Below, in pieces: positions 22,928 to 33,340 of a stretch of DNA of 54,647 nt (position 1 is its first letter; each line of letters begins with the position of its first letter). The DNA comes from F23-B02 sp963632825 (GTDB lineage Bacteria; Bacillota; Clostridia; Oscillospirales; Oscillospiraceae): NCBI GenBank assembly GCA_963632825.1, contig CAVGWF010000031.1, positions 1-54,647 of the forward strand, given 5' to 3'. A model generated the notes under the pieces. It saw only the letters and a list, made by a program, of their open reading frames with translations, was not told the DNA's origin and ran no database searches. A program made the position numbers and the translations under genes.

Positions 22928-24286
22928 ATGAAGATCGTAATAGTCGGCGCCGGCAAGATAGGCTATTCCCTTGCCGAGGAGCTGGCAAACGAGGATCACG
23001 ATATAACGGTCGTGGATGTTGACAAGGAAACGATCAAAAGGCTGTCGGACACGCTGGACGTTATGACGCTGTGCGGAAACGGTGCGGCAATATCCACCCA
23101 GCGCGAGGCAAATGTCGATGACAGTGACCTGCTTATCGCCGTAACGGCACAGGACGAGCTCAATATGCTCGCGTGCATCGTCGCAAGGAAGCTCGGCTGT
23201 AAAAACACCATTGCCCGCGTGCGAAACCGCGAGTACACCGAGCAGCTTTATGTGCTCAAATCCGAGCTGGGGCTTTCCATGGCAATAAACCCCGAAATGC
23301 TCGCGGCAAAGGAGATATACAGGCTTTTGCAGATACCCGCGTTTATAAAGCGCGATACCTTCGCCGAGGGAAAGGCGGAAATAGTCGAGCTGTTCATCGG
23401 CGAAAACAGTCCTCTTGACGGGCTGCGCCTTTCGGATATGCACATCCGCATCCGCGTTCATGTGCTCGTGTGCGCCGTGCTGCGCGATGAAAAGGCCTTC
23501 ATACCCGACGGCAGCTTCGTGCTGCGCAGCGGCGACAAGATATATGTAACGGCGCCTGCGTCGGCGCTCGTTGAGCTCACCCACGAGCTGCATTTGAGAA
23601 GCAAAAAGAGCAAGAATGTCCTCATCGTCGGCGGCGGCAGGATAGCCGAGTACCTTGCGCCGATGCTCATAAAGGCTGGGAGCAGCATAAAGCTCATCGA
23701 AATGAACCGCGCCCGGTGCGAGTATCTTGCGGAAAAGTATCCGGAGATGAGCGTTATCTGCTCCGACGGCTCGAGCCAGTCGGTGCTTAAAATGCACAAC
23801 ATCCGCCATATGGACGCAGTGCTGCCGCTGACGAATATGGATGAGGAAAATATCATAATCGGAATGTTTGCACGCAAAATGGGAGTGCCGCAGCTTTTGA
23901 CCAAGATAAACCGCCTCGAATACGGTGAGATCCTCGGCGATCGCGGAGCCGACAGCCTCATAAGTCCAAAGAGCCTGAGCACATACGCGATAATCCGCTA
24001 TGTCCGCGCGATGGAAAACACGGGCGGCAGTGCGGTGCTCACCATACACAAGCTTGCCGACGGCAGCGCCGAGGCGCTGGAGTTTGCCGTGACCGATGCA
24101 ACGCAGCATCTGCACGAAAGGCTCATGGACATTCGCCTCAAGCCCGGCATACTTATCGTCTGCATAAACCACATGGGAAAGATCATAATCCCCGGCGGCC
24201 GGGACACGCTCTGCTCCGGCGACACGGTGGTCATCGTGACTACGGCCGGACGCGAGATACTTGACCTGAACGACATTTTTGCCTGA
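22928..24286 (+). CDS. trkA: Trk potassium uptake system, NAD-binding regulatory subunit TrkA
   Basis: A 452-residue cytoplasmic gating subunit for TrkH. It holds two TrkA_N Rossmann domains (IVIVGAGKIGYSLAEELA near residue 3; NVLIVGGGRIAEYLAPML near 232), each followed by a TrkA_C domain, the full-length two-repeat form. AAAGGA precedes ATG. trkH begins 10 bases downstream. Known TrkA proteins bind NAD(H), ATP/ADP or c-di-AMP to open the channel; which ligand acts here cannot be read from sequence. Confidence 0.96.
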   Translation: MKIVIVGAGKIGYSLAEELANEDHDITVVDVDKETIKRLSDTLDVMTLCGNGAAISTQREANVDDSDLLIAVTAQDELNMLACIVARKLGCKNTIARVRNREYTEQLYVLKSELGLSMAINPEMLAAKEIYRLLQIPAFIKRDTFAEGKAEIVELFIGENSPLDGLRLSDMHIRIRVHVLVCAVLRDEKAFIPDGSFVLRSGDKIYVTAPASALVELTHELHLRSKKSKNVLIVGGGRIAEYLAPMLIKAGSSIKLIEMNRARCEYLAEKYPEMSVICSDGSSQSVLKMHNIRHMDAVLPLTNMDEENIIIGMFARKMGVPQLLTKINRLEYGEILGDRGADSLISPKSLSTYAIIRYVRAMENTGGSAVLTIHKLADGSAEALEFAVTDATQHLHERLMDIRLKPGILIVCINHMGKIIIPGGRDTLCSGDTVVIVTTAGREILDLNDIFA

Positions 24287-24296
24287 GAGCTGAGAA

Positions 24297-25739
24297 ATGA
24301 ACTTTAACACTATAAGAAAAACCGTCGGTATCATACTTTGTATAGAAGCGGCATTCATGCTGCCGCCGATGCTGCTCGGCATAATTGACGGCGATGCCGC
24401 CGCCATAAGGGGCTTCGGCGCCGCGATAGGCGCGGTGCTCGCCGTCGGACTTCCGTGCGGGCTTATCCGCAGCAGGGATGTGCCGATCGGCGCGCGCGAC
24501 GGCTTTGTTACCGTCGCCGTGGCATGGATAATAATATCGCTTTTCGGCGCCATACCGTTTTATGTCAGCGGCGTTATCCCCAGCATATCAAACGCCGTTT
24601 TTGAGACCGTTTCCGGCTTCACGACGACGGGAGCCACCATAATCGAGGATGTGGAGGCGGTGCCCCGGGCGATACTGCTCTGGCGCAGCGTTACAAACTG
24701 GATAGGCGGCATGGGGGTTCTGGTGTTTCTGCTTGCCATAGCGCCGGTCGCACGCGAGAGCGGGTCGATGTTCCTGCTGCGCGCGGAGTTTCCCGGTCCC
24801 ATGGCGGCAAAGCTCGTGCCGAGGCTCAGGCAGTCGGCAAAGCTCCTGTATGAGATATATATAGTGATGACGCTCATGCAGATAGCGCTGCTGTGCTTGG
24901 GCGGCATACCGTTTTTCGATTCGCTCAACATTTCGCTGTGCACCGTTTCCACCGGCGGATTTTCCATAAAAAACGACAGTATGGCGTCCTACGGAGCCTA
25001 TGCGCAGAGCATAACGCTGATATTCATGACCCTGTGCAGCATGAGCTTCAGCCTTTTCTACTGCATCGTGGCGCGTGAATTTCTGCGCATCCGCCGCTCG
25101 CGCGAGCTGCGGGTGTTCGCCGCTCTCGTGCTCGGAGTGGCGGTGCTCATGGGCATCGACTCGTTCGGCAGCTTCTCCGGCATCGGAGAGGGAGTGCACC
25201 ATACGCTGTTTCAGGTCATGTCCATAATAAGCACCACCTGCTATGTTTCGATAGACGCGGGCTTCTGGTCGCCGTTTGTCTGGGCGATGCTGACGGTGCT
25301 CATGATAACCGGACCCATGTCCGGCTCCACCGGCGGCGGCATGAAGCTTTCGCGCATTATGATACTTGCCAAGAGCACCTACCGCGCCATAGCGAAAACG
25401 GTGACTCCGAACTCCGTGCACCTTATCCACCTTGACGGAGAGATAGTTGAGGAGGAAACGGTGTCCTCGGTCGGGAGCTTTGCCATTGCGTATTTCATGG
25501 CGGTCATTATGACGGGCGTTGTGCTGTCGATAAACGGGCTGAGCATAGGCGACGGTATGCTTGCCGCCATATCCAGTCTCGGCAATGTCGGCTACGGTAT
25601 AGACTCGAACACCTTCACGATGGGCGTTTCAAACCTCAACATTCTCAGCAAGGCGGTGCTGTGCTTTGATATGTTCCTCGGCAGACTTGAGGTGTTCCCA
25701 ATGCTCATTCTCTTTGCGCCCGCAACATGGAAAAACTGA
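24297..25739 (+). CDS. trkH: Trk potassium uptake protein TrkH
   Basis: A 480-residue membrane subunit of the TrkAH K+ transporter, with four repeats of helix-pore-helix. The selectivity-filter loops are visible: VSGFTTTGATII, CTVSTGGFSIK, GPMSGSTGGGMK and SSLGNVGYGI. Length and order with trkA are normal. It is followed after 21 bases by a TetR regulator gene. Confidence 0.96.
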   Translation: MNFNTIRKTVGIILCIEAAFMLPPMLLGIIDGDAAAIRGFGAAIGAVLAVGLPCGLIRSRDVPIGARDGFVTVAVAWIIISLFGAIPFYVSGVIPSISNAVFETVSGFTTTGATIIEDVEAVPRAILLWRSVTNWIGGMGVLVFLLAIAPVARESGSMFLLRAEFPGPMAAKLVPRLRQSAKLLYEIYIVMTLMQIALLCLGGIPFFDSLNISLCTVSTGGFSIKNDSMASYGAYAQSITLIFMTLCSMSFSLFYCIVAREFLRIRRSRELRVFAALVLGVAVLMGIDSFGSFSGIGEGVHHTLFQVMSIISTTCYVSIDAGFWSPFVWAMLTVLMITGPMSGSTGGGMKLSRIMILAKSTYRAIAKTVTPNSVHLIHLDGEIVEEETVSSVGSFAIAYFMAVIMTGVVLSINGLSIGDGMLAAISSLGNVGYGIDSNTFTMGVSNLNILSKAVLCFDMFLGRLEVFPMLILFAPATWKN

Positions 25740-25760
25740 TGTGACGGAAAGGAGCCGCAA

Positions 25761-26333
25761 ATGCCTTACAAAGCAAAAAGCGAGCTGACGAAGGCCGCGA
25801 TAAAAAAGAGCTTTCTCCAGCTTCTGAACGAAAAGCCTATAAGCCAGATAAGTGTTCGGGATATCGCCGAGGGCTGCGGCTTCAACCGCAATACCATATA
25901 CTATCACTATGACGATATACCGTGTCTCGTCGAGGATATCGTCATCGAGACCGCCGACCGCATCATAAGCGAGTACACCGACTTCAGCTCGCTCGACGCG
26001 TGCCTTGAAACGGCGGTGAAATTTGCCCTCGAGCATAAGCGCGGGGTGCTGAATATATACAACTCCTCAAACCGCAGCGTTTATGAGCTGTACCTGATGA
26101 AGGTGTGCGGAACGGTCGTGGAGAAGTATATCGAAACGGTGTTCGGCGATGTAAAGGCCGATCCCGAGAGCCGGGAGATACTGATCCGGTTTTATAAGTG
26201 CGAATGCTTCGGACAGATCATCGACTGGCTCAACTGTGCGATGAATTATAATATCTGCGAGCAGTTTTCAAAGCTCTGCAGGCTCAGAGAGGGCTTCGCG
26301 GAGATACTCGTCGAAAGATGCCGCATGGAATGA
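25761..26333 (+). CDS. TetR/AcrR family transcriptional regulator
   Basis: A 190-residue TetR-type regulator. The helix-turn-helix is at about residues 12-55 (AAIKKSFLQLLNEKPISQIS, RDIAEGCGFNRNTIYYHYDD); the C-terminal about 130 residues form the ligand/dimer domain typical of the short clostridial group. AAAGGAG lies just before ATG. It sits 21 bases behind trkH and ends in a terminator, so it is the last gene of the Trk operon. Whether it regulates Trk is unknown; TetR genes are unusual partners for trkAH. Confidence 0.9.
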   Translation: MPYKAKSELTKAAIKKSFLQLLNEKPISQISVRDIAEGCGFNRNTIYYHYDDIPCLVEDIVIETADRIISEYTDFSSLDACLETAVKFALEHKRGVLNIYNSSNRSVYELYLMKVCGTVVEKYIETVFGDVKADPESREILIRFYKCECFGQIIDWLNCAMNYNICEQFSKLCRLREGFAEILVERCRME

Positions 26334-26358
26334 AAAGTCCCCTCAGCGGGGACTTTTT
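26333..26358 (+). terminator. Terminator of trkA-trkH-tetR
   Basis: The stem AAAAGTCCCC / GGGGACTTTT followed by T and A/T-rich sequence. It begins at the tetR stop codon. Confidence 0.85.
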
Positions 26359-26366
26359 CATATATG

Positions 26367-26395
26367 TTGCCGCATGGGACGGAATTTGGTAAAAT
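26367..26395 (+). promoter_or_regulatory. Promoter of addB-addA
   Basis: TTGCCG (26367-26372), 17-bp spacer ending in an extended -10 TGG, TAAAAT (26390-26395). Confidence 0.65.
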
Positions 26396-26418
26396 GAAAG
26401 CGGGACGGTGAAAAACCT

Positions 26419-29400
26419 ATGCTTAGAATATTTTACGGTGCGGCAGGCACGGGAAAAAGTGCCGCCGCAATGAAGGAAATAGCCGGCGGAGCCGACACCG
26501 GCGAGAGATACATCCTGCTCGTTCCGGAGCAGTACAGCCATGAGGCCGAGCGCGAGCTGTGCGCCTTCTGCGGCGACGCGGTCTCGCTTTATGCGGAGGT
26601 GCTGTCGTTCACCGCATTCTCTCGCAGCCTTGCAAACGAGCTCGGCGGCATGGCGGCGACGCATCTTGACAAGGGCGGCAGACTGCTGTGCATGGCGCTT
26701 GCGGCGGACGGACTGTATTCGCGCCTGCGTGTCTACGGCGGCGCGCGTCACCGCGCGCAGCTGCAGTCGATGCTCCTCGGCGCCGTGGACGAATTCAAAA
26801 GCGCCTGCGTTTCCTCCGAGCAGCTCATGCTTGCCTCCGAGGAGTGCGGGGGCGCGCTGGGTGATAAGCTGTATGACCTCAGCCTCGTTCTGGAGGCGTA
26901 TGACGCGGTGGTCGCAAACGGCAGAGCAGATCCGGCCGACCGGCTGACGGTGCTTGCACGGCAGATCGAGCGCTCGTCGCTGTCGGAAAAAACTCATGTT
27001 TTCGTCGACGGCTTCACCGATTTCACCGCGCAGGAGCGCCGCGTGCTCGAGGCACTCCTGCTAAAGGGCGTGCAGCTGACGGTATGTCTCGGCTGCGATG
27101 AAATTTCCGGCGGCAGCGAGGTATTTGCCCTCAGCAGACTCACCGCCCGTTCGCTGATTCGCTTTGCCCAAGATCATGGCTGCGAGGCAAAAACGGTAAA
27201 GATAAGCGCCGAGGGCACGAAGTCTCCGGAGCTGAGATTTTTCTCGGACGAAATGTTCAGCTACCGCGCCTCACGCTATGCAGAGCCCACGAACGCCGTG
27301 CGCATTATTCAGGCGCGCAGCATGAACGAGGAGTGCGAGTGGGCGGCAGCGCGCGCATTGCAGCTTATCCGCGAGACAGGCTGCCGCCGGCGCGATATAG
27401 CGATCGCAGTCAGCGGGTTTGAGGATTACAGGCTGTGCCTTGAGGCGGCTTTCGCGCGCTACGGCGTGCCGCTTTACACGGCGCGCAAGACCGATATGCT
27501 CTCAAAGCCGATACCCGCGCTCGTTGAGGCCGCATACGAGATAACGCTCGGCGGCTGGGAGACCGAGGATGTGCTCGACTATATCCGCACCGGCTTCGCG
27601 GGGCTGAGCACGGAGGAGTGCGACGAGCTTGAAAACTATGTGTTTCTCTGGCAGATGCACGGCGGCGCGTGGACGCGCCCCGAGCCGTGGCACCTGCATC
27701 CGGACGGCTACGGAGGGAAATACGACGAGGAGAGCCTTGCCCGCCTTGACAGAATAAACGGTCTGCGCGAGACCGTGGTGCGTCCGCTTGAGCGCTTTGC
27801 GAAAAGCGCAGCCGAGGCGGACACCGCACTCGGTCAGGCACAGGCGCTTGCACGGCTTTTCGATGAGCTCGGACTTGCGCGGAAGCTGAGTGAGCGCGCT
27901 CAGCGGCTCCTCGACGAGGGCGACGGCGCAAGGGCTCAGGAGTATTCGCAGCTTTGGGATATAGTCGCCGGCGCTCTTGAGCAGTGCGCGGCGATACTGG
28001 GCGATATGAGCGCCGACGCCGAGTTTTTCGGACGGCTTTTCACAACGATGCTCTCGCGCTACGACATAGGCACGATACCGCCCTCACTCGACTGTGTGAC
28101 CGCCGGCGAGCTTGACAGGATGCGCCGCCGGAATATCCGGCACCTGCTCGTGCTCGGCGCGACCGACGAGCGTATACCCGGCACTGCGCAGGATGCGGGA
28201 GTGTTCTCCGCCGACGAGCGCCGCAGACTTCTTGAAATGGACATTGACCTCGGAGGAGCGGGAGAGAGCGAGCTGTGGCGCGCGTTCTCCGTTGTTTATA
28301 ACTGCCTCACGCTGCCGTCGGACAGCCTGAGCCTGAGCTATCCGGCGCATGATGCCGCAGGCGCCGTGCAGCGTCCGGCGTTTGTCGTAAACCGTGCCGC
28401 CGCGGTGTTTGCCCTGCAGCCCGAGCAGCCGGACACGGACAGGCTGCGAACCGAGGCGGTAAAGCCGGCGCTGCTCCTGGCGGCAAATTCGCTGCACGGC
28501 GGCGGGACATATGCCGCCTCCGCCGCGCAGTTTATCGCGTCATACGCGCCGGAGCGCCTCAAGGCGCTGGAAAAGGCCGCCGGCATGAGCCGCGGGAGCC
28601 TTTCGCGCAGCTCGGTGCGCGCGCTTTACGGCGATAAGCTGCGCCTGTCTGCATCGAGGATAGATAAGTTTGCCTCGTGCCGGTTCGCGTATTTCATGCA
28701 GTATGCTCTGCGGGCAAGACCCTATGCCCCGGCGGAGTTCACCGCACCCGAAATGGGCACCTTCATGCACACGATACTTGAAAAGGTCTCGCGTGAGGTG
28801 AGCTCCATGGGCGGGTATAAAAAGGTCGGCGACGAAACGCTCATGCGCCTGACCGACGGCTTCATAGCCGAATATATACGCGCAGAGCTCAATGATTTCA
28901 GGGAGAAATCAAAGCGCTTCGAGCATCTTTTCCGCCGCCTGCAGAGCAGCGTGCGCCAGATAGTGCTCGACCTTGCCGACGAGCTGCGGAGCAGCAGCTT
29001 TGAGCCGCTTTCGTTCGAGCTCGATTTTTCCGCAGCCTCGGAGCTGCCGCCGGTGCAGCTCGGCAGCGGCGAGGATTCGCTTGTGCTCACGGGTGTTGCC
29101 GACCGCGTTGACGGCTGGCTGCACGAGGGCAAGCTGTATCTGCGCATAGTCGATTACAAGACCGGACGCAAGAAATTTCAGCTTTCCGATGTGCTGTACG
29201 GCATGAATCTGCAAATGCTGCTGTACCTGTTCTCGCTCGGCGAAAACGGCAGCGCGCTCTACGGCAGGGAGATAGTGCCGGCGGGAGTTCTGTATGTTCC
29301 GGCGCGGTCGCCGAGCATTCTGGGCGACGCCGACATGGACGATGAAACGCTAAGGAAAAAAAGAACGGCGCAGCTGCGGCGCAGCGGGCTGATCCTTGAC

Positions 29401-29751
29401 GATCCGGCGGTGATAGCGGCGATGGAAAGCTCCGATACGCCGAGGTATATACCCGTCGAATTCAAAAAGGGCGCGGCGGCTTCGGACTCGCTTGTGTCAG
29501 CCGAGCGCATGGGCATTCTCGCCCGGCACATAGACAAAACCCTGTGCCGGATGGCGTCGGAGCTGCGCAGCGGCAGTATAGCCGCAGATCCATATTATGC
29601 CGCTCAGCAGGGCAGCGCCTGTGTAAACTGCGATTATTTCGAGGCGTGCCATTTCGCGGACGGCGAAAACGGCGAAAGCATGAGAATAATGCACACCCTT
29701 CCCGCAACGAAGGTGTGGAGCATTCTGGAGGGAGGCGAAGACAATGGCTGA
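26419..29751 (+). CDS. addB: ATP-dependent helicase/nuclease subunit B (AddB)
   Basis: A 1110-residue AddB, half of the AddAB enzyme that resects double-strand breaks for RecA. The N-terminal Walker A is FYGAAGTGKS (residues 5-14). The C-terminal RecB-type nuclease has IVDYKTGRKK. An Fe-S cluster is formed by a cysteine in KFASCRFAYFMQYAL and three in CVNCDYFEAC, all present. Length is usual. It overlaps addA by 8 bases, which points to coupled 1:1 synthesis. Confidence 0.96.
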   Translation: MLRIFYGAAGTGKSAAAMKEIAGGADTGERYILLVPEQYSHEAERELCAFCGDAVSLYAEVLSFTAFSRSLANELGGMAATHLDKGGRLLCMALAADGLYSRLRVYGGARHRAQLQSMLLGAVDEFKSACVSSEQLMLASEECGGALGDKLYDLSLVLEAYDAVVANGRADPADRLTVLARQIERSSLSEKTHVFVDGFTDFTAQERRVLEALLLKGVQLTVCLGCDEISGGSEVFALSRLTARSLIRFAQDHGCEAKTVKISAEGTKSPELRFFSDEMFSYRASRYAEPTNAVRIIQARSMNEECEWAAARALQLIRETGCRRRDIAIAVSGFEDYRLCLEAAFARYGVPLYTARKTDMLSKPIPALVEAAYEITLGGWETEDVLDYIRTGFAGLSTEECDELENYVFLWQMHGGAWTRPEPWHLHPDGYGGKYDEESLARLDRINGLRETVVRPLERFAKSAAEADTALGQAQALARLFDELGLARKLSERAQRLLDEGDGARAQEYSQLWDIVAGALEQCAAILGDMSADAEFFGRLFTTMLSRYDIGTIPPSLDCVTAGELDRMRRRNIRHLLVLGATDERIPGTAQDAGVFSADERRRLLEMDIDLGGAGESELWRAFSVVYNCLTLPSDSLSLSYPAHDAAGAVQRPAFVVNRAAAVFALQPEQPDTDRLRTEAVKPALLLAANSLHGGGTYAASAAQFIASYAPERLKALEKAAGMSRGSLSRSSVRALYGDKLRLSASRIDKFASCRFAYFMQYALRARPYAPAEFTAPEMGTFMHTILEKVSREVSSMGGYKKVGDETLMRLTDGFIAEYIRAELNDFREKSKRFEHLFRRLQSSVRQIVLDLADELRSSSFEPLSFELDFSAASELPPVQLGSGEDSLVLTGVADRVDGWLHEGKLYLRIVDYKTGRKKFQLSDVLYGMNLQMLLYLFSLGENGSALYGREIVPAGVLYVPARSPSILGDADMDDETLRKKRTAQLRRSGLILDDPAVIAAMESSDTPRYIPVEFKKGAAASDSLVSAERMGILARHIDKTLCRMASELRSGSIAADPYYAAQQGSACVNCDYFEACHFADGENGESMRIMHTLPATKVWSILEGGEDNG

Positions 29752-32700
29752 TTTTGCTCCGACAAGGTCGCAGAGCGACGCCATAAACACCCGGGGCAGA
29801 GCCGTTCTGGTCTCCGCCGCCGCCGGAAGCGGCAAAACGAGGGTGCTCACCGAGCGTTTGCTCGCGGCGATAGAAAACGGCGCCGATATAGACTCGTTTC
29901 TCATCATAACATTTACAAAGGCGGCAGCGTCCGAGCTCAGGAGCCGCATACTTGACGAGATATCAAAGCGGCTCGCCGAGGAGCCGGACAATAAGCGCTT
30001 AAGGCGGCAGAGCGCACTGTGCGCAAAGGCGCAGATAGGCACGATAGACAGCTTCTGCCAGATGTTTCTGCGCGAAAACTGCCACGCCGCACAGCTTGCG
30101 CCGGAGTTCAGGGTCATCGAGGAGGACAGAGCCGAGGCGATAAGGGCGCGGTGCATTGAGCGCGTGCTCGACGGCTGCTACGAAGCCCCCGACGAGGGCT
30201 TCCGCCTGCTTGCCGACACCGTGGGCGCGGGCAGGGACGATTCCCGCCTTGCCAAAACGGTGCTGGACCTTCACCGCAGGACCCGAAGCCATGCCCGCCC
30301 GGACAAATGGCTGCGCGAGCAGCTTTCTCTTACCGAGCGCGAATGGGACGACGCGGGAAAAACGCCGTGGGGCGAGGAGATACTCACGGGCGTCCGCCTT
30401 TCCGCCGAGTACTGGGCGCAGAGAATGGACGAGCTGTGCCGTAAAGCAGCCCGGAACGAGACGATCGCGCAGAAATATGCGGGTTCATTGGCAGAAACCG
30501 CGCTGAGTCTGAGGGATCTTGCCCGCGCCTGCGGCGAGGGCTGGGACAGGGCGCGCGAGATGCTGCCGGTGAGCTTCCCGAACCTCGGCAGACTTACGAA
30601 ATCACCCGATCCGGAGCTGTCCGAGCACATAAAAGAGGTGCGCAAGCTGTGCAAAGCGAGTGCGGATAAGTATCCGAAAACGCTCTCCGACAGCAGCGAT
30701 AAGCTCCTTTCGGACATGAAGGCGGGCGCGCCTGCGCTCAGGGCGCTCATTGAGCTGACGCTCAGCTTCGACAGGGCGTATTCCGAGGCAAAGCGCCGCC
30801 GTGCCGAGGTCGATTTTGCCGATCTTGAGCACCTCACCGCGCAGCTTCTGACGAATGAGGACGGCTCGCCCACGCCCCTTGCACGCGAGATATCGCAGCG
30901 CTACCGCGAGATCATGGTCGATGAGTATCAGGATGTAAACCGCGTGCAGGATGATATATTCACAGCCCTGTCCGATAACGGGAAAAACCTTTTCATGGTC
31001 GGCGATGTAAAGCAGTCGATATACCGCTTCAGGCTTGCCGATCCCCTTATATTCACGGAAAAATATGCCCGCTTTGCCGAGCTCGGCGAGGCGGAGGAAA
31101 ACGAGCCGGTAAAGATAATGCTGAGGGAAAACTTCCGCTCCCGCAGAGAGGTCATCGACGCCGTAAACTGCATTTTCGACTCGTGTATGTCCGAGCGCCT
31201 CGGCGAGATAGCCTATGACGATAATGCTCGGCTCAAATGCGGCGCGCATTACGACGGCAGCGCCGCCGTGCCGGAGCTCGTGCTCGTCGATGTAAAGGGC
31301 GACGAGGACGATCTCCGCGACAAAGCCGAAAAGGAGGCGTCGGTCGTTGCCGACAGGATAGAAAAGCTGATCGGCTCCGGCATGACGGTCGGCTCGCGCA
31401 GACTGCAATACGGCGACATTGCGATTCTGATGCGCTCGGCCAACTCGGTGGGCGAGATATACCGGCGCGAGCTGCTGCTGCGCGGCATACCGGTCGCATC
31501 GGGGCAGAGCGGCAGCTTCTTCCGGGACAGCGAGGTGTCCGACCTCATGAGCCTGCTGGCGGTGGTAGATAATCCGCACAAGGATGTGCCGCTGATAGCG
31601 GTGCTCAGGTCGCCCGCGTTCGGCTTCAGCGCCGATGAGCTCACGGAGATCCGCCTTGCCGATAAAAAAAGCGATTTCTTTACCGCACTTCAAATGGCTG
31701 CGGAGAAAAACGATAAATGTGCACGGTTCCTGAGCACCCTTGCGCGGCTGAGAGCGCTTGCGCCCGATACGGAGGTAAGCGGTCTTTTGCAGCGCATATA
31801 CGATGAGCTGGACATTGAAGCGCTGTGCGCCGCGATGCAGGATCCGCAGAGAAGGCTTTCTAATCTGCAAACGCTGATCGCGCTTGCGAGGAGGTTTGAA
31901 TCCGGCGGTATGCGCGGTCTGCACCGGTTTAACCGGTGGCTTGCGCGCCTTGCCGGGCAGGGCGGCGATATAGGCGCTCCCACGGGCGGCGATGCGGTGC
32001 AGATAATGACGATACATAAGTCGAAGGGGCTGGAGTTCCCCGTCGTGTTCCTGTGCGACACGAGCCGGAGGTTTAACGATAACGACCTCAAGCAGACCGT
32101 TCTGGTGCATCCTCAGCTCGGACTCGGCGCAAAGGTGTACGATATCGAGCGCCGCCTCGAATATCCCGGCCTGCAGCGCAGCGCCATAAAGCAGGTGCTG
32201 CGGCGCGAGCAGCTGTCGGAGGAAATGCGCCTTCTGTATGTCGCGCTCACGCGTGCGCGGGAGAGGCTCATAATAACCGCCGCCGTAAAGGAGCCGGAGG
32301 AGAAGCTGCAGAAGCTGATGCTCCGGTGCACCATGCCGCCGTCGCCGGAGGTGCTTCTGGCATCGGCATCCACGGCGGAGTGGCTGATATTCGCAAAGCT
32401 GTGCGACGGAGACAATAAGCTGAAGCTCAGTACCGTATATCCCTTGCAGGAGGCGCAGGTCAGCGGTGCCGCAGAGCCGGTGCTCCAGGGCGCCGAGCGG
32501 GAGATAGTCGAGCGCATCGCCGCGAATGCCGCGTTCCGCTATCCCTATGAGGATGCGTCAGGGCTGCCGTCGAAGATAACGGCTACGGAGCTCAAACGCC
32601 TCGGCGAACCCGACCCGGAGGCGCAGGAGCTCATCCCACAGGTGCATTATAACTTCCGCCGCCCCGAGCTCGGCACGGAGCTGCGGCTCAGCCCGACCCA

Positions 32701-33211
32701 GCGCGGCACGGCAACGCATATGCTGCTGCAATTCATGGACTACTCCCGCAGCGGCTCCGTCGAGGAGATACGCGGTGAGCTTGACAGGCTAACTGCCGCA
32801 GGCTTTCTCAGCCGCGTGCAGGCCGATGCCGTTGACGTTGACTGCGTGTACGGACTGTTTTCCTCCGAGCTCGGAAGGAGAATACTCACGGCCGACGGTC
32901 TGCGCCGCGAATTCAAATTCTCGCTCCTGTGTCCGGCAGAGAAATTTTTCGGTGCCGGTGAGGGCGAGCGGGTGCTGCTTCAGGGCGTTATGGACTGCGT
33001 TATCGAGGAAAACGGCGAGCTTACGATAATTGATTACAAGACCGACCGCGTGCGCGCAGATGCGCTGCGTGAGCGCGCGAAGGGCTATGAAAAGCAGCTT
33101 GCGGCCTATGCGTATGCCGCACAGCGAATGACCGGCAAACCCGTGCGCGAGTGCGTTCTGTACTTCCTCTATGCCGGCGAGACCGTCATATTGCGCAATG
33201 ACCGGATATAA
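29744..33211 (+). CDS. addA: ATP-dependent helicase/nuclease subunit A (AddA)
   Basis: A 1155-residue UvrD-family helicase with a C-terminal nuclease. Walker A is SAAAGSGKTRVLTERL near residue 20. Helicase motif II is IMVDEYQDVNRVQ. Other helicase motifs are GDVKQSIYRFRLADP and IMTIHKSKGLEFPVVFL, and the nuclease motif is LTIIDYKTDRVR. With AddB it unwinds and degrades DNA ends until Chi is met. ATG 29744 lies inside the addB end, preceded by GGAGG. Domains and length are normal. Confidence 0.97.
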   Translation: MADFAPTRSQSDAINTRGRAVLVSAAAGSGKTRVLTERLLAAIENGADIDSFLIITFTKAAASELRSRILDEISKRLAEEPDNKRLRRQSALCAKAQIGTIDSFCQMFLRENCHAAQLAPEFRVIEEDRAEAIRARCIERVLDGCYEAPDEGFRLLADTVGAGRDDSRLAKTVLDLHRRTRSHARPDKWLREQLSLTEREWDDAGKTPWGEEILTGVRLSAEYWAQRMDELCRKAARNETIAQKYAGSLAETALSLRDLARACGEGWDRAREMLPVSFPNLGRLTKSPDPELSEHIKEVRKLCKASADKYPKTLSDSSDKLLSDMKAGAPALRALIELTLSFDRAYSEAKRRRAEVDFADLEHLTAQLLTNEDGSPTPLAREISQRYREIMVDEYQDVNRVQDDIFTALSDNGKNLFMVGDVKQSIYRFRLADPLIFTEKYARFAELGEAEENEPVKIMLRENFRSRREVIDAVNCIFDSCMSERLGEIAYDDNARLKCGAHYDGSAAVPELVLVDVKGDEDDLRDKAEKEASVVADRIEKLIGSGMTVGSRRLQYGDIAILMRSANSVGEIYRRELLLRGIPVASGQSGSFFRDSEVSDLMSLLAVVDNPHKDVPLIAVLRSPAFGFSADELTEIRLADKKSDFFTALQMAAEKNDKCARFLSTLARLRALAPDTEVSGLLQRIYDELDIEALCAAMQDPQRRLSNLQTLIALARRFESGGMRGLHRFNRWLARLAGQGGDIGAPTGGDAVQIMTIHKSKGLEFPVVFLCDTSRRFNDNDLKQTVLVHPQLGLGAKVYDIERRLEYPGLQRSAIKQVLRREQLSEEMRLLYVALTRARERLIITAAVKEPEEKLQKLMLRCTMPPSPEVLLASASTAEWLIFAKLCDGDNKLKLSTVYPLQEAQVSGAAEPVLQGAEREIVERIAANAAFRYPYEDASGLPSKITATELKRLGEPDPEAQELIPQVHYNFRRPELGTELRLSPTQRGTATHMLLQFMDYSRSGSVEEIRGELDRLTAAGFLSRVQADAVDVDCVYGLFSSELGRRILTADGLRREFKFSLLCPAEKFFGAGEGERVLLQGVMDCVIEENGELTIIDYKTDRVRADALRERAKGYEKQLAAYAYAAQRMTGKPVRECVLYFLYAGETVILRNDRI

Positions 33212-33245
33212 AACACACACCGTGATTTGCCGCGCAAAAAAATGC

Positions 33246-33274
33246 TTGCAAACGGTGCGCCCGTGTGCTACAAT
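33246..33274 (+). promoter_or_regulatory. Sigma-A promoter of rpmE
   Basis: TTGCAA (33246-33251), 17-bp spacer, TACAAT (33269-33274). Confidence 0.75.
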
Positions 33275-33283
33275 TCTCTTTGC

Positions 33284-33315
33284 GTCTTGTAACCACGCCT
33301 GTGCGTGCTCAAGAC
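33284..33315 (+). promoter_or_regulatory. 5'-leader stem-loop of rpmE, possible L31 autoregulatory leader
   Basis: GTCTTG ... CAAGAC encloses an inner hairpin CACGC-ctgt-GCGTG. The structure begins within a few bases of the predicted transcription start and ends 11 bases before the ribosome-binding site. Leader motifs bound by L31 have been reported for Firmicutes; membership here is a guess from position and shape. Confidence 0.45.
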
Positions 33316-33340
33316 AGCCTACGACGAGGAGAAATGAACA

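Noticed and set aside
22862..24553. Long open frame antisense to trkA (563 codons), and similar ones antisense to or out of frame with putative genes at 14097-16094, 30602-32110, 38635-39723, 39768-40940 and 51407-52915
   Set aside because: They mirror strongly conserved genes, lack ribosome-binding sites and have low-complexity, His/Arg-rich translations. GC-rich third positions create such shadows.
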